Part shown: positions 32,097 through 41,938 of the stretch, one piece after another
How the letters are laid out: each line of letters starts with the position of its first letter
How positions within the stretch are numbered: the stretch's first letter is position 1
Notes under the pieces: generated by a model
Database searches by the model: none
What the model was told of the DNA's origin: nothing
The model's input: only the letters and a program-made list of their open reading frames with translations
DNA from: an uncultured bacterium
GTDB taxonomy: Bacteria > Bacillota > Clostridia > Lachnospirales > Lachnospiraceae
Direction: 5' to 3'
Length of the DNA: 64,000 nucleotides
Assembly (NCBI GenBank): GCA_947643595.1
Contig: CANRWP010000007.1
Span: 1-64,000, forward strand
Made by a program: the position numbers and the translations under genes

Positions 32097-33619
32097 CAGT
32101 CCTGCACCTCCAGTGCCCGCAACTCTTTCACCACACTCATCAGAAGATCGACGGCCTCCTCCAGATTGGCGGCGGCTTCCTCTGCACTGTCCGCCGGATC
32201 GGGCAGATCATTATAATCCAAAACGGAGTCGTCACGAATCAGCCCGAGATCAAGAGTATCGCCCTTTTCAGCGATTTCTTCCCTTGTAAATATGCTAAAG
32301 CGCTCATCGTCCACAGTATGGCGGTCTTTGGCGGTATAGGCTTTCACAAAATCAGTGAAATGCTCTCTTTTCAGCGGTGTTGTCTTACCGAAAGAGGGCA
32401 TATTGGTGCGCAGATCATAAAACCAAACCTCTTTGGTGTTATCCTCTTGGGTTTTCCCACGGGTGAAGAAAAGTACATTGGTTTTGACCCCCTGCGCATA
32501 AAAAATACCTGTCGGCAGGCGGAGAATGGTATGGAGATTGCAAAAATCCATCAACTCTCTGCGGACTTTTACACCATCGCCATCGGCAAACAGTACATTA
32601 TCCGGCAAAACAACGGCACAACGGGCAGTTTCATCTGCTCTCAGGCTGCGGTAAATCACCTGCAAAAAGTTCAGCTGCTTATTAGATGTCTGATATGATA
32701 TATCGTCCCGGGAAGTACGCTCTCCGCCTTTTTTGGTTCCAAATGGCGGATTGGTTAAGATCACATCAAAATCTTTCAGCCTTTTCGCTCTGGGAGACAG
32801 GGAGTCCTCGCAGAAAATATACGCCGGGACATTATGGAGGTATGCGTTCATTAGAGCCAAACGGTGTGCGTCGTGTACCAGTTCAACCCCGTAGAAAGAG
32901 TCCTGAAAATCCGCCATTTCTGAATCAGAAAGTGTATAGAGATCCACACCGTCAACAGCGTGCTGATAGGCGGAAATCATAAAACCGAAAGTACCGCAGG
33001 CAGGGTCGAAACATTTTTCTCCAAACTTAGGCGCAATTAAATCAGTCATTAAATCAATAAGCACGCGAGGTGTAAAATACTGTCCTGCGCCGGACTTCTT
33101 CTCGTCCGCGTTCTTTTGCAGTAAACCTTCATAAAGGTCACCGAGGCCCTCCTGCTTCGCTTCAAACCAGTCCAGCTTGTTGATTTCTGAGATGATTTTC
33201 TGCAGGTTTTTCGGTTCTTCAATACTGGAAACCGCTTTTGTATAGATATTACTGATTTTAGGGATGCCAGTACTTCCAAGTTCAGAGAGCAGCTTTGTAT
33301 AGTATTTTTTCAATTCGATACCTTCCAAAGTGGTAAGGTATACCCATGAATAGTTGTAAAGCAGCGGTTTTCGAGATTCCTTTTCTTCTTCCGTCAATTG
33401 TTCGACAGCTTTGCCTTTTTTGCGGGCGTACTGTTCTAAAGATGTCTGATACGCCTTTAGGACATCGGCTTTCAATGTGTTTTCCTCTCCTGTTTCGTCC
33501 AGCATTTTCAGAAAAAGAATGTAGGTAAGCTCAGTCACATACTGGTGATAGGTAATGCCATCATCACGCAGAACATTACAGAGATTCCAAAGTTTTTGTA
33601 CGATGTCTTGTGTGCTCAT
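32096..33619 (-). CDS. hsdM: Type I restriction-modification methyltransferase subunit
   Basis: 507 aa N6-adenine methylase. The N-terminal HsdM helical domain is followed by the AdoMet motif FDPACGTFGFM (near residue 207) and the catalytic DVILTNPPFGTKKG (near 288). It modifies host DNA at the site selected by HsdS and forms the restriction complex with HsdR. The start follows the hsdR stop without a gap (TAA ATG), with GGAG inside the hsdR end, so the three are translationally linked. Confidence 0.96.
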   Translation of the reverse strand: MSTQDIVQKLWNLCNVLRDDGITYHQYVTELTYILFLKMLDETGEENTLKADVLKAYQTSLEQYARKKGKAVEQLTEEEKESRKPLLYNYSWVYLTTLEGIELKKYYTKLLSELGSTGIPKISNIYTKAVSSIEEPKNLQKIISEINKLDWFEAKQEGLGDLYEGLLQKNADEKKSGAGQYFTPRVLIDLMTDLIAPKFGEKCFDPACGTFGFMISAYQHAVDGVDLYTLSDSEMADFQDSFYGVELVHDAHRLALMNAYLHNVPAYIFCEDSLSPRAKRLKDFDVILTNPPFGTKKGGERTSRDDISYQTSNKQLNFLQVIYRSLRADETARCAVVLPDNVLFADGDGVKVRRELMDFCNLHTILRLPTGIFYAQGVKTNVLFFTRGKTQEDNTKEVWFYDLRTNMPSFGKTTPLKREHFTDFVKAYTAKDRHTVDDERFSIFTREEIAEKGDTLDLGLIRDDSVLDYNDLPDPADSAEEAAANLEEAVDLLMSVVKELRALEVQD

Positions 33620-36600
33620 TTAGGCTGCTCCTTCGTAAATGTAAGTGTTGATCTCCCTGATAATTTCAATGAGGTTCCCACCGAGTTTCTTATTAAACCG
33701 AGCAAAACCACCTTCCATCTTAAATACCGGCGCTTCAAAAGTTTCCGTATTCAAGATACTTTCATGCAACATATAGGTTTTAATTTTTTCCAACGTATCA
33801 AGCTGCATTTTGTTGAAATGATGTGCGGTAGTCAGCTTGTCAAAAGCAGCTGCAACACGCTCATCATGGTTAAACAGCGGTGTCTTCAGCACAGCCCTGC
33901 GAACATGGGCGATAATATCCGCCACAATATGCGCATTTGTAACGGCACTGGCTGCTTCGTTCAGGCTTGTTTGTGTGAAATTTTCTTTATCCAAAACAAG
34001 TTTCAGTTCTTTTAGCTGTGCCCTTGTCATGTCGCTGGGCCTGGTACAGGCGATCCGAATCGCTTCGATCCTGTCTTTATTTTCAGTGACATATTTTGCA
34101 AAAGCGGACAGATAATCTTCCGGTTTTTCCGTATTACCATATCCACGGGTAGTTTCTTTCAAGGTATCCTCTCTTTCAGAGTAGAAGCAGCCTTTTTTCT
34201 TGCCTTTCAGCGAATCCAACCACAGCAAAAAGTCTTTATCTTTTTTGCAGTTTTCAATGAAAGCGTCTTCTGTACAGGATTTCAGCTTGTGTACATAGGT
34301 TTTCAAGTCGATGCCGTCCAATCGTTCGATAACATCATATTTTTGTTTCGATGTAAGATTGTTGTTTTTTCGCTGAAGTCTTGCGAGAATGCGGTCTTTG
34401 ACCTGCTGTTTCTTTTCTCCGCTGTTGCGAAACAGATCTTCCAGCAGCTCGGGCATAGTTTTGCTTACGGAAACGGATTTCATCCCGGAAGTGGAATCTA
34501 AATCCTCATACACCCGTACCGCATCAAAAATATTAAAATGCGTTTTGCCGATTTCAGGACAAAGGCGGGTGGCACGACCAAGCATCTGTTCAAACAGGAT
34601 ACGGCTATTAATCTTTCTCATAAACACCAGATTGCAGATAGCTGGGACATCGATGCCGGTTGTCAACAAATCAACCGTCACAGCAATATTGGGATACTGG
34701 TTGTTTTTAAACTGTTTGATTACCTGCAAAATTTTCTTTTTGTTGCCGCCGGCAGTTTTGCCCGTGATTTTCATAATCGCATTATTAGAAATACCGTAGG
34801 GTTTATAAATATCGCGAAGCATATCTACAATACAATCCGCATGGCTATCTTTTACAGCAAAAATCAACGTTTTCTCATCGCTTTCAGGATTTAGATAATT
34901 GGATATTTCCTCTAAAACCTTTCGGGTATGGTTGGGAAGGACAATTTTCTTATTAAATTCAGAGACGTCAAAATCCAACTCATCCTGCAAAACTGCCCCG
35001 TTGATCAGTTCGTTTGTGCCAGGATCATACTGCGCAAGTGTTTCCCCTTTTTTGAATTTTACCTTATTTTCAATAAAATCTGTGTTGATAATATAGGGCG
35101 GATCGTGATCCACAAGCCAGCCGTCAATAACGGCTTCACGATAGCTATAAGTAAAAACAGGCTCACCGAAAATTTCGGTAGTGTGCAAAGCGGGGGTAGC
35201 GGTCAACGCCACTTTTACCGCATCAAAATATTCGATGACCTGTTTGTATTTGCTCATATAATCTTCTTGATTATCGTAGAGAATTTCTTCTTCCGTCATT
35301 TCTCTGTCAAGAATATATCCTCTATGTGCCTCATCCACAATAATCAGGTCAAAAGCACCGGGCATTAAATCAGGTGTTTCTGAGAGTATAGTCCGTCTTA
35401 ACAATCCCTGCACAGTAGAAACACTGACCTTGGTTTCCAAATTGATTTCATTATCATCAATGGCTTTTAACTCATAGATATCATCTAAAGTCATTAAATC
35501 TTTCAGCTTGATATCCTTAAAGGTATCCATTGCCTGCTCTCCGAGCGGTACGCGGTCAACAAGGAATAGGATTCTCCTGAAGCGTTTGGATTCAAGCATT
35601 TTGTAAATCAGACCAAGCACAGTGCGGGTTTTACCGGTACCAGTCGCCATTGCAAGCAACGCAACACGGCTTCCATTCATAATTGCTTCGGTTATTTTGT
35701 TGATAGCCTTGATCTGATAATCGCGCAAATTAAGGCCAGCAGGGTCTTCCATAAAAGAATCATTATAAGTTGCTAAATTTTCATTTGCTTTATCTATATC
35801 TTGACTTAATTTTTCTTCCAGATCGTTGGGGCTGAACCAATTTCGTATTGGATAAGGCTGATTGGACGATTTCCGTGCATCTAAAAACCATATGCCGGAT
35901 TTGGTTCGGAGTTGTTCCAAAAAAGCTCTGCCGTTTGAGGCAAACAGGAATGGAACCTGATATTCATCCCAGGAATTTATAATATATTTTGCACTTTCTT
36001 CTTTAACATGTGTTGCATAGTCTTTTACCTGAACATCGATAGTGGAAGCAACATCTTCTGAAACTTTTTTCGCCTCCATGAAAGCTACAAGCCTTTCTCC
36101 GATGAAGAAAGCATAATCAGCATAGCCGTTTTTATAAAAACCAGAGTTGGTAGGCCATTCGCTGATAACAATATTTCTGCCTTTCACTGGACGAATGCCC
36201 TTGCTGTAACGCAAGTTGACTGTATCAGCTTCCCATCCCGCTTTGCGAAGCTGCTCGTCGATCAAACAGCGTGTCTGCGCCTCATTCCATTCCATCATAG
36301 AAGAAACCGTCTCCGCCCGCTTTACACGCTCTTTCTGCGTTGTACCGGTAACAGCAGTCGTTACCTGAGCAAGTTTTTTTGACAGTTCCGCAATCTTTTT
36401 TTCCTGATCTTCTATTACTGATTTCAGATCCTCCTGATGCACTTCTTCGGGCATGACAAAATCTTTAGCAATATATCCCCAGTCACCGTAAGTTTCCATA
36501 AACCAAACCGATAAACTATACGCCATAGAAAGAAGCGTTTTAGCCTCATCTACGGAATCCGTTCCCGTATGTACTGCGGAATTTCGGGTTTTACGGAGTA

Positions 36601-36856
36601 CATAAAGAGCATTATCAATTTCGCGAGGAAGAAGGCCGGCACGCTTTAACAGGCGAATACGATTGGCATGGGTATTATCCGTTTGCGGTTCATCAATGCG
36701 TTCAAACACCAATATTTCTTGAACAAGACGCTCAGAGAACATCCCAAGTTTATAGATACATGCATTCGGATCTGAATACAGGTAATTCTCCGCTGTTTCA
36801 CCGATCTGTGCCAATGCTGGCCAATACCGTTTCAGAAATTCAAAATTCGATTTCAT
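33620..36856 (-). CDS. hsdR: Type I restriction endonuclease subunit (EcoEI-type)
   Basis: 1078 aa. Residues 1-120 form a DUF4145-like domain, followed by a short coiled coil near 140-170. The PD-(D/E)XK nuclease is near 230-270 (ADYAFFIGERLVAFMEAKK). The SF2 helicase motor shows Walker A ATGTGKTRT (near 413), DEAH box IIVDEAHRGY (near 513), ALTATPALHT, and motif VI QMLGRATRLC. The C-terminal region binds the methylase. It cuts unmodified DNA after ATP-driven translocation. AAGGAGG lies 8 nt before the ATG. Gene order R-M-S from a promoter shared with, or downstream of, the ATPase gene. Confidence 0.95.
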   Translation of the reverse strand: MKSNFEFLKRYWPALAQIGETAENYLYSDPNACIYKLGMFSERLVQEILVFERIDEPQTDNTHANRIRLLKRAGLLPREIDNALYVLRKTRNSAVHTGTDSVDEAKTLLSMAYSLSVWFMETYGDWGYIAKDFVMPEEVHQEDLKSVIEDQEKKIAELSKKLAQVTTAVTGTTQKERVKRAETVSSMMEWNEAQTRCLIDEQLRKAGWEADTVNLRYSKGIRPVKGRNIVISEWPTNSGFYKNGYADYAFFIGERLVAFMEAKKVSEDVASTIDVQVKDYATHVKEESAKYIINSWDEYQVPFLFASNGRAFLEQLRTKSGIWFLDARKSSNQPYPIRNWFSPNDLEEKLSQDIDKANENLATYNDSFMEDPAGLNLRDYQIKAINKITEAIMNGSRVALLAMATGTGKTRTVLGLIYKMLESKRFRRILFLVDRVPLGEQAMDTFKDIKLKDLMTLDDIYELKAIDDNEINLETKVSVSTVQGLLRRTILSETPDLMPGAFDLIIVDEAHRGYILDREMTEEEILYDNQEDYMSKYKQVIEYFDAVKVALTATPALHTTEIFGEPVFTYSYREAVIDGWLVDHDPPYIINTDFIENKVKFKKGETLAQYDPGTNELINGAVLQDELDFDVSEFNKKIVLPNHTRKVLEEISNYLNPESDEKTLIFAVKDSHADCIVDMLRDIYKPYGISNNAIMKITGKTAGGNKKKILQVIKQFKNNQYPNIAVTVDLLTTGIDVPAICNLVFMRKINSRILFEQMLGRATRLCPEIGKTHFNIFDAVRVYEDLDSTSGMKSVSVSKTMPELLEDLFRNSGEKKQQVKDRILARLQRKNNNLTSKQKYDVIERLDGIDLKTYVHKLKSCTEDAFIENCKKDKDFLLWLDSLKGKKKGCFYSEREDTLKETTRGYGNTEKPEDYLSAFAKYVTENKDRIEAIRIACTRPSDMTRAQLKELKLVLDKENFTQTSLNEAASAVTNAHIVADIIAHVRRAVLKTPLFNHDERVAAAFDKLTTAHHFNKMQLDTLEKIKTYMLHESILNTETFEAPVFKMEGGFARFNKKLGGNLIEIIREINTYIYEGAA

Positions 36857-36914
36857 AAACAGCCTCCTTCAAACTTTTATTTTCCGGTGCCATTTTGCAC
36901 CTTTGTCATTTCCT

Positions 36915-38303
36915 TTACTGTCCAAGCATCTCATGATAGGCAACAAGCGTTACATTTCCCATCTCATCCGCCTTGTCAATACACCCTCTGGTAAATCCGG
37001 TTTTCGCAAAGAGATAGAAATGCTTTTGCTTATAGTGAAACAGATTGCTGCGCTCAACAAGAGTTTCCAGAATGCCAGGATCAATCTTTTCATTTGTCCA
37101 TTGGCACGCAGCAAAGAGGGCTGTATCCTTATCCGAACCCATAATATCGATTTCCTCCCGGACTCTGGTCTTGGGATTCGTACCCCACCAGCGACCAAGA
37201 TCACTGAAATTTACAGCGCATTTATTTTCAAGAAGTAATTTCCAAAGGTATTGCCTGCATATTTCTTCAAACACACCGCCCATATAGGCGGGAAGTTCGG
37301 GGGCAATGCGCTTATAGGCGAGGTCTGCAGCTCCACGGCAAATAATCGAGGTGTTTTCCGGCACAAAACGGTACCAAAAACGAAACATATTATCCGTAAT
37401 AGAGTAAATCGTCTTGCGGCCGGATTTTTCTCCGTAGGGCGATTCTTTTTTTATAATACCCAACATAATCAGATTCTTAATGTAGGTAGCACACACGCTC
37501 GTATCTTCATCTATTTTATTGGAAATCTCGTTCATTTTGGAGCAGCCCGCGGCAATCGCCGTAATGACCGCATTGTAAATCGCCGGTTCACGCACTTCCT
37601 GCTTTAAGAGATGGCTCGTCTCCTCAAAGATGGAGGAGGACGGATTCAGATAGGTATTTTTAATGTTTTCTTCAACGGAAAGACTGTCATTTATCTGCAT
37701 CAGATATTGCGGCGTCCCGCCGACAACTCCGTATGCCAGCGCCTTGTCGATGTCCGAAAACTTTGTAAACCAGCGGCAGGCTTCAAAAAAATCAAAGGGA
37801 CTTAACCTGATCTGTGCCGTTCTCCTTCCATAAAGCGGCGCTTTATACGACAAAACATGCTCCTCCATATATGACATGGAAGAGCCGCAGAGAATCAGGA
37901 ACAGCCTGGAGTTGTCCTTATTTTTATCTATTAAAAGTTGGAGAGTCGAAGCAAGGCTTTTGGACGCGCGGGCAACATAAGGGTACTCATCGATGACAAG
38001 CACGATCCTTTTCGTTTTTTCCAGCTCAAAGACATATTCGAGCGCCGATGGAAAGGATGCAAAGGAGGATTTGACAGCGATGCCCGTGTGATATTCCATA
38101 ATGCATCTCGAGAAGTTATCTAAGTTTTGCTTTTCATTGGTTTCGACGCCGGTAAAAAAAATGGTGTCTTTATCTTTTGTAAATTCGCTGATGAGAGCGG
38201 TTTTGCCAACCCGACGGCGGCCATAAATAACCGCAAATTCAAACTTGCCGGAATGGTATAGCTTACTCAATGTATTTAATTCCTGCTGCCTGCCTATAAA
38301 CAT
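36915..38303 (-). CDS. DUF234-type AAA ATPase
   Basis: 462 aa starting MFIGRQQELNTLSKLYHSGK. The P-loop reads YGRRRVGKTALI (near 30), Walker B VLVIDEYPYV (near 105), and sensor region CGSSMSYM. A winged-helix middle follows (near 250-290). The C-terminal DUF234 region has a nuclease-like EEIDIMGSDKD... motif (near 390). These proteins are widespread in archaea and clostridia and are of unknown function; the C-terminal part looks like a PD-(D/E)XK fold. It precedes hsdR by 58 nt in the same direction and may be part of the same defence transcript. Confidence 0.8.
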   Translation of the reverse strand: MFIGRQQELNTLSKLYHSGKFEFAVIYGRRRVGKTALISEFTKDKDTIFFTGVETNEKQNLDNFSRCIMEYHTGIAVKSSFASFPSALEYVFELEKTKRIVLVIDEYPYVARASKSLASTLQLLIDKNKDNSRLFLILCGSSMSYMEEHVLSYKAPLYGRRTAQIRLSPFDFFEACRWFTKFSDIDKALAYGVVGGTPQYLMQINDSLSVEENIKNTYLNPSSSIFEETSHLLKQEVREPAIYNAVITAIAAGCSKMNEISNKIDEDTSVCATYIKNLIMLGIIKKESPYGEKSGRKTIYSITDNMFRFWYRFVPENTSIICRGAADLAYKRIAPELPAYMGGVFEEICRQYLWKLLLENKCAVNFSDLGRWWGTNPKTRVREEIDIMGSDKDTALFAACQWTNEKIDPGILETLVERSNLFHYKQKHFYLFAKTGFTRGCIDKADEMGNVTLVAYHEMLGQ

Positions 38304-38340
38304 CGGCGCCCTCAATAATTAGTGGTTTACAATTTACTTA

Positions 38341-38369
38341 ATTATAGTCTACCTCACCTGAGTTGTCAA
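38341..38369 (-). promoter_or_regulatory. Consensus promoter for the ATPase-hsdRMS block
   Basis: On the minus strand TTGACA (38364-38369), 17 bp, TATAAT (38341-38346): a perfect sigma-A promoter, 37 nt before the ATPase start codon. No operator-like dyad is obvious over it. Confidence 0.85.
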
Positions 38370-38388
38370 CAGCTCCCGCTGAAACGAT

Positions 38389-40212
38389 TTACTTCTCACT
38401 GACCCTGACATTCCCGTTTTTTCCCTCCTCCACATCGACGGGCACCCTCAAAAACACTTTCGTTCCCTCCCCCTTCTTTGATTGAATCTGCGGATAGTCT
38501 TCTATATTATAGATGTGCCGGATCCGCTCTCTGACATTACGGATGCCGATATTTAAACCCCGCTCCCATCTTGTATCCTCCTTCAAAATTTCCGCAAGCC
38601 GCTCCTCGCTCATCCCGGAACCGTTGTCCGACACTTCCACGTACAGAAAATCTCCGTCTCTGTTTATGACGATATTGATATATCCCCCGAGCACCTCCCC
38701 GTTTTCATCCTTATTTTCCAGAATGCCGTGAAGCAGTGCGTTCTCCACAAGAGGCTGCAGTATATTTTTCATGATCAGACAGTTCTCCGCTTCCCTGTCG
38801 ATCACATATTTCACTTTAAAAGTTCCCTCATACCGGTACTTCTGAATGATCAGATACTGTTTCACAACGCTGACCTCCTGATATACCGTGTCGAACACTT
38901 CGGACACCTCGATCCTCAGCCTGTCGCGCAGCACCTCGATCATGGCCTTATTGACGATGACCACATCCTCGTTGCGCCCTTTCTGCGCCAGATAGGTAAT
39001 CGTATTCATGGTATTGTATATAAAATGAGGGTCCACCTGTGAGATCAACAGGCTGTAGCGCATTCTCTGCTCAATTTTTTCCTTCTCTATGATCTCGTCG
39101 ATCATGGTCTCCAGTTTGCCGGCCATAATATTGAATGATCTGCTCACTCTTCCGATCTCATCCTCGGAATAGATCGGCACTCTGGCCTTTAAATCTCCCT
39201 CCGCGATCGCCCCCATCTGTTTCGACACTTCGCTGAGCGGGCTGACAAATTTGCGGACGATCACGATCAGCGTGAGGATGACGACGATCCCGAACACTCC
39301 GACGCTCAGAAGAACAACCAGCCTCTGCGCCCAGTTGTTCGACAGTACCTCATCCCGGGTCAGATGGGACAACAGTTTCCAGTTTCCCATATCCAGCCAT
39401 CTTACCGTGTAGACCCCGTCGTCGGTCGTGTAATACCCCTCCATGTAGGAATCGCCATACCGGACATTTTCCAGGACGGACTCATAATCAATCGAAGACC
39501 CCTCCGCGCTCGGATAGATGATCTGATCGTTCTCATTGAGCAGCATGTAATCCTCGCAGTAGTCCCGCATATCCTGTATGATATAGGATATCTCATCGTA
39601 GGAAGATATGATGACTAACCTCCCCTCGATCCCGTTTTTATAATATTTCTGCACATATCCATACCCTCTGGTAAAAGTATCTCCAAAGAGCGCCGATGAA
39701 TCCCCCTGCTGGAAGACAAAGGGCTCGATCAACATTGTCTGCCTGTCGCTTTTATCATATTCCGGCAGCACTTCCCGCTGGATAAACTGTTTCATATTAT
39801 CCGACAATCCCACAGTATTGACGCTGAACGGGTATTCGCCGCCCACGTCCAGGTACATTCCCAGCACCCGATAAGAGGAAATGCCGTCCTTATGTCTTGT
39901 GTTGGAAAGATACAGCCTCAGCCTGGCCATATTCGATTCATCCGGAAGTTCGATATACTCCCGCAGCAGTTCATTCAGCTCATTGTCCGACACTACCACG
40001 CCGGAAAACCGCTTTAATTCGTCAAAGCACTGACTGACACGCATGCTCACCTGCTCGTTGAAGTGCATGGCCGTCGCCGCCTCAGTCTTGCTGGAGACCG
40101 CATAGACTACGCTGGGAACGACGGACAGCACCATCATATAAACAACGATAAACGCAACAAACTGGGTCAACACCAGTTTTTGTGAGAGAGATAAATTATT
40201 CTTATACATCAT
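38389..40212 (-). CDS. Sensor histidine kinase (YesM/LytS type)
   Basis: 607 aa. Membrane segments near residues 13-35 and 290-312 enclose an extracellular dCache-like sensor of about 250 residues. A HAMP linker follows (KFVSPLSEVSKQMGAIAEGD, near 318). The His kinase domain has QVDPHFIYNTMNTI (near 395) and the ATPase motif VSDNGSGM. It probably senses a sugar outside the cell and phosphorylates the response regulator. Its ATG overlaps the regulator stop by 4 nt. It is the last gene of the regulator transcript. Confidence 0.93.
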   Translation of the reverse strand: MMYKNNLSLSQKLVLTQFVAFIVVYMMVLSVVPSVVYAVSSKTEAATAMHFNEQVSMRVSQCFDELKRFSGVVVSDNELNELLREYIELPDESNMARLRLYLSNTRHKDGISSYRVLGMYLDVGGEYPFSVNTVGLSDNMKQFIQREVLPEYDKSDRQTMLIEPFVFQQGDSSALFGDTFTRGYGYVQKYYKNGIEGRLVIISSYDEISYIIQDMRDYCEDYMLLNENDQIIYPSAEGSSIDYESVLENVRYGDSYMEGYYTTDDGVYTVRWLDMGNWKLLSHLTRDEVLSNNWAQRLVVLLSVGVFGIVVILTLIVIVRKFVSPLSEVSKQMGAIAEGDLKARVPIYSEDEIGRVSRSFNIMAGKLETMIDEIIEKEKIEQRMRYSLLISQVDPHFIYNTMNTITYLAQKGRNEDVVIVNKAMIEVLRDRLRIEVSEVFDTVYQEVSVVKQYLIIQKYRYEGTFKVKYVIDREAENCLIMKNILQPLVENALLHGILENKDENGEVLGGYINIVINRDGDFLYVEVSDNGSGMSEERLAEILKEDTRWERGLNIGIRNVRERIRHIYNIEDYPQIQSKKGEGTKVFLRVPVDVEEGKNGNVRVSEK

Positions 40213-41810
40213 CCCTGTTTCTTCCTGTTCATACGCCGGTATTCGTTTGGAGTCACCCCTGAGATCTGCTTGAAAATTTTACTGAAATACTGGCTGGACG
40301 TAAAACCGACCTTTTCCGCCACTTCATAGATCATATAGTCCTGTTCATCAAAAAGTTGTTTTGCTCTCTGAATCCGGATTTTATTCAGATAGTCGCTGAT
40401 GCCTACCCCCACCTCCTCCTTGAATTTGGTGGAAAGCCAGGACAGGCTTATATTCACCTGCTTCGCCACCAGATTGGTAGATAAATCTTCTCTGCCATAG
40501 TTTTTATGGATATAGCTTATAGCTTCCTGGATGGAGTTAGAATAGGCCCCTCCGCATTCCGCCTCATATGCCTTTTTGATCTCCTCAAATTTAAACCGAA
40601 AAAACTTCACCATGTCACAGGGGTTTCTCATATCGTACTGCCCTGCCGATTCCGCAAAACAGAATCCCTGCCCCCTCTTCTCTCCGGTCAGGAATATTTC
40701 AAGCCGCCTCATGGCTCTCATGATCTCCTTCACATACCACAGATACGTGACATAATCTTCCCGCTCTATAGCGATCAGCATCGTCTCCATATAGACTTCC
40801 AGGCATTCGCTGTCCGCGGCCTTTATCGCCTCGTAGATCTGCTCCGAAGAGACATTGGACCGTTCCTGTTTTGTCAAAAATGCCGCATCTGCACTTCCCA
40901 GTTCCATGATCCGGGGTTTTTGCCGCACATAGCACTGGTTGAGCTGATTCTTGTTCTCTCTGTAATATTTTCTGAACTGCCGGATCGCGCAGCCCGCCGG
41001 ATAAAAAAACACATTAAACTGCATCGAATCCTTCCTGTTCACCTCGCCGAATATCCGGTCGGACACCCGGTACAGTTTTTCAAATATCTCCTTCTGTGAG
41101 ATAACGCTCCCCTTCACTTCCAGCAATGCAAGCATTTCCGTCTCACTGACCGCAAACGCTGCGGTATCTCTCAGGCCTTCCCTCTCCGCCTCCGTGTGTA
41201 TCAACGACTTCAGATACAGTTCGTCCAGATATTCCTCCCCGCAGATTCCGGGCAGATACTCTTCCAAAAACCGCGGAACGTGCCTGAGAGAAAGAATCAG
41301 ATAATAATATTTTTTGTGGAGATGGATATACTCCGCCTCCCCCAGAATTCCCCTGTACTCCCTCTCCTCTATATTTTTGAGGAACAGTTCCCGAAAGATC
41401 ATCCCCTCCGTGTATTGTTTTTTCTGCTGTTCCTTCTCGATCTTCTCCTTGATCTTCAATATCTTGGTCAATAACAGTTCCTCATCCATATCGCTTTTCA
41501 GCAGATAATCGTCAATTCCAAGACGTATGGCCTCCTTCGCATAATCAAAACTTTTATAACCGGAGAGAAACAGTATGTGAGTACTCTGGTCGATCTCCCG
41601 GATAGCCCCCGCGAAATCAAGCCCGTCCATCCCCTGCATACAGACATCGCTTATCACCAGATCAGGGCGCGTTCTCCGAAAAATTTTCAAGGCCTGTTTT
41701 GCGTCCGTCAACGCCCCGACCACCTCAAACCCGTACATTTCCCAGCTTATAATATTTTCCAGATATTCCAAAGCCATCTTTTCATCATCTATCAACAGCA
41801 CTTTAATCAT
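40209..41810 (-). CDS. Response regulator with AraC-type DNA-binding domain (YesN type)
   Basis: 533 aa. The receiver (residues 1-120) has the acidic pair DDEK, the phospho-acceptor Asp in DLVISDVCMQG (near 54) and the Lys in LLKSD. A long middle region of unknown fold follows. Two C-terminal HTH motifs are at about 430-525 (LSTNLVAKQVNISLSWLSTK; YEVAEKVGFTSSQYFSKIFK). AraC-type activators of this class bind direct repeats upstream of sugar operons. AAAGGGG precedes the ATG at 41810. It has its own promoter. Confidence 0.94.
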   Translation of the reverse strand: MIKVLLIDDEKMALEYLENIISWEMYGFEVVGALTDAKQALKIFRRTRPDLVISDVCMQGMDGLDFAGAIREIDQSTHILFLSGYKSFDYAKEAIRLGIDDYLLKSDMDEELLLTKILKIKEKIEKEQQKKQYTEGMIFRELFLKNIEEREYRGILGEAEYIHLHKKYYYLILSLRHVPRFLEEYLPGICGEEYLDELYLKSLIHTEAEREGLRDTAAFAVSETEMLALLEVKGSVISQKEIFEKLYRVSDRIFGEVNRKDSMQFNVFFYPAGCAIRQFRKYYRENKNQLNQCYVRQKPRIMELGSADAAFLTKQERSNVSSEQIYEAIKAADSECLEVYMETMLIAIEREDYVTYLWYVKEIMRAMRRLEIFLTGEKRGQGFCFAESAGQYDMRNPCDMVKFFRFKFEEIKKAYEAECGGAYSNSIQEAISYIHKNYGREDLSTNLVAKQVNISLSWLSTKFKEEVGVGISDYLNKIRIQRAKQLFDEQDYMIYEVAEKVGFTSSQYFSKIFKQISGVTPNEYRRMNRKKQG

Positions 41811-41860
41811 TTTTTCCCCTTTCGGAAACTTTACACCGCCCTGTCCCAATAAACATTTTT

Positions 41861-41925
41861 ATTATATAAAAACACAGGAGCCAATGCAATCAGGCTTCTG
41901 CCGCCGCTTCGCATTGGTCCTGTGT
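41861..41925 (-). promoter_or_regulatory. Promoter of the regulator pair overlapping the transporter-operon terminator
   Basis: TTGCAT (41884-41889), 17 bp, TATAAT (41861-41866) on the minus strand. The same stretch forms the 3' arm of a terminator hairpin: ACACAGGA..CCAATGC (41872-41887) with GCATTGGTCCTGTGT (41911-41925), one bulged base, followed by T-rich sequence. Transcription from the sugar operon would be stopped and the regulator started at the same place. Confidence 0.75.
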
Positions 41926-41938
41926 CTTTCCTCTTACA

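Noticed and set aside
38290-38390. Attachment-site duplicate of the tRNA-Pro 3' end at the right border of the AT-rich block
   Set aside because: I looked for the TTCGAATCTTGTCACTCCG segment near the right border and did not see it; no integrase gene is present.
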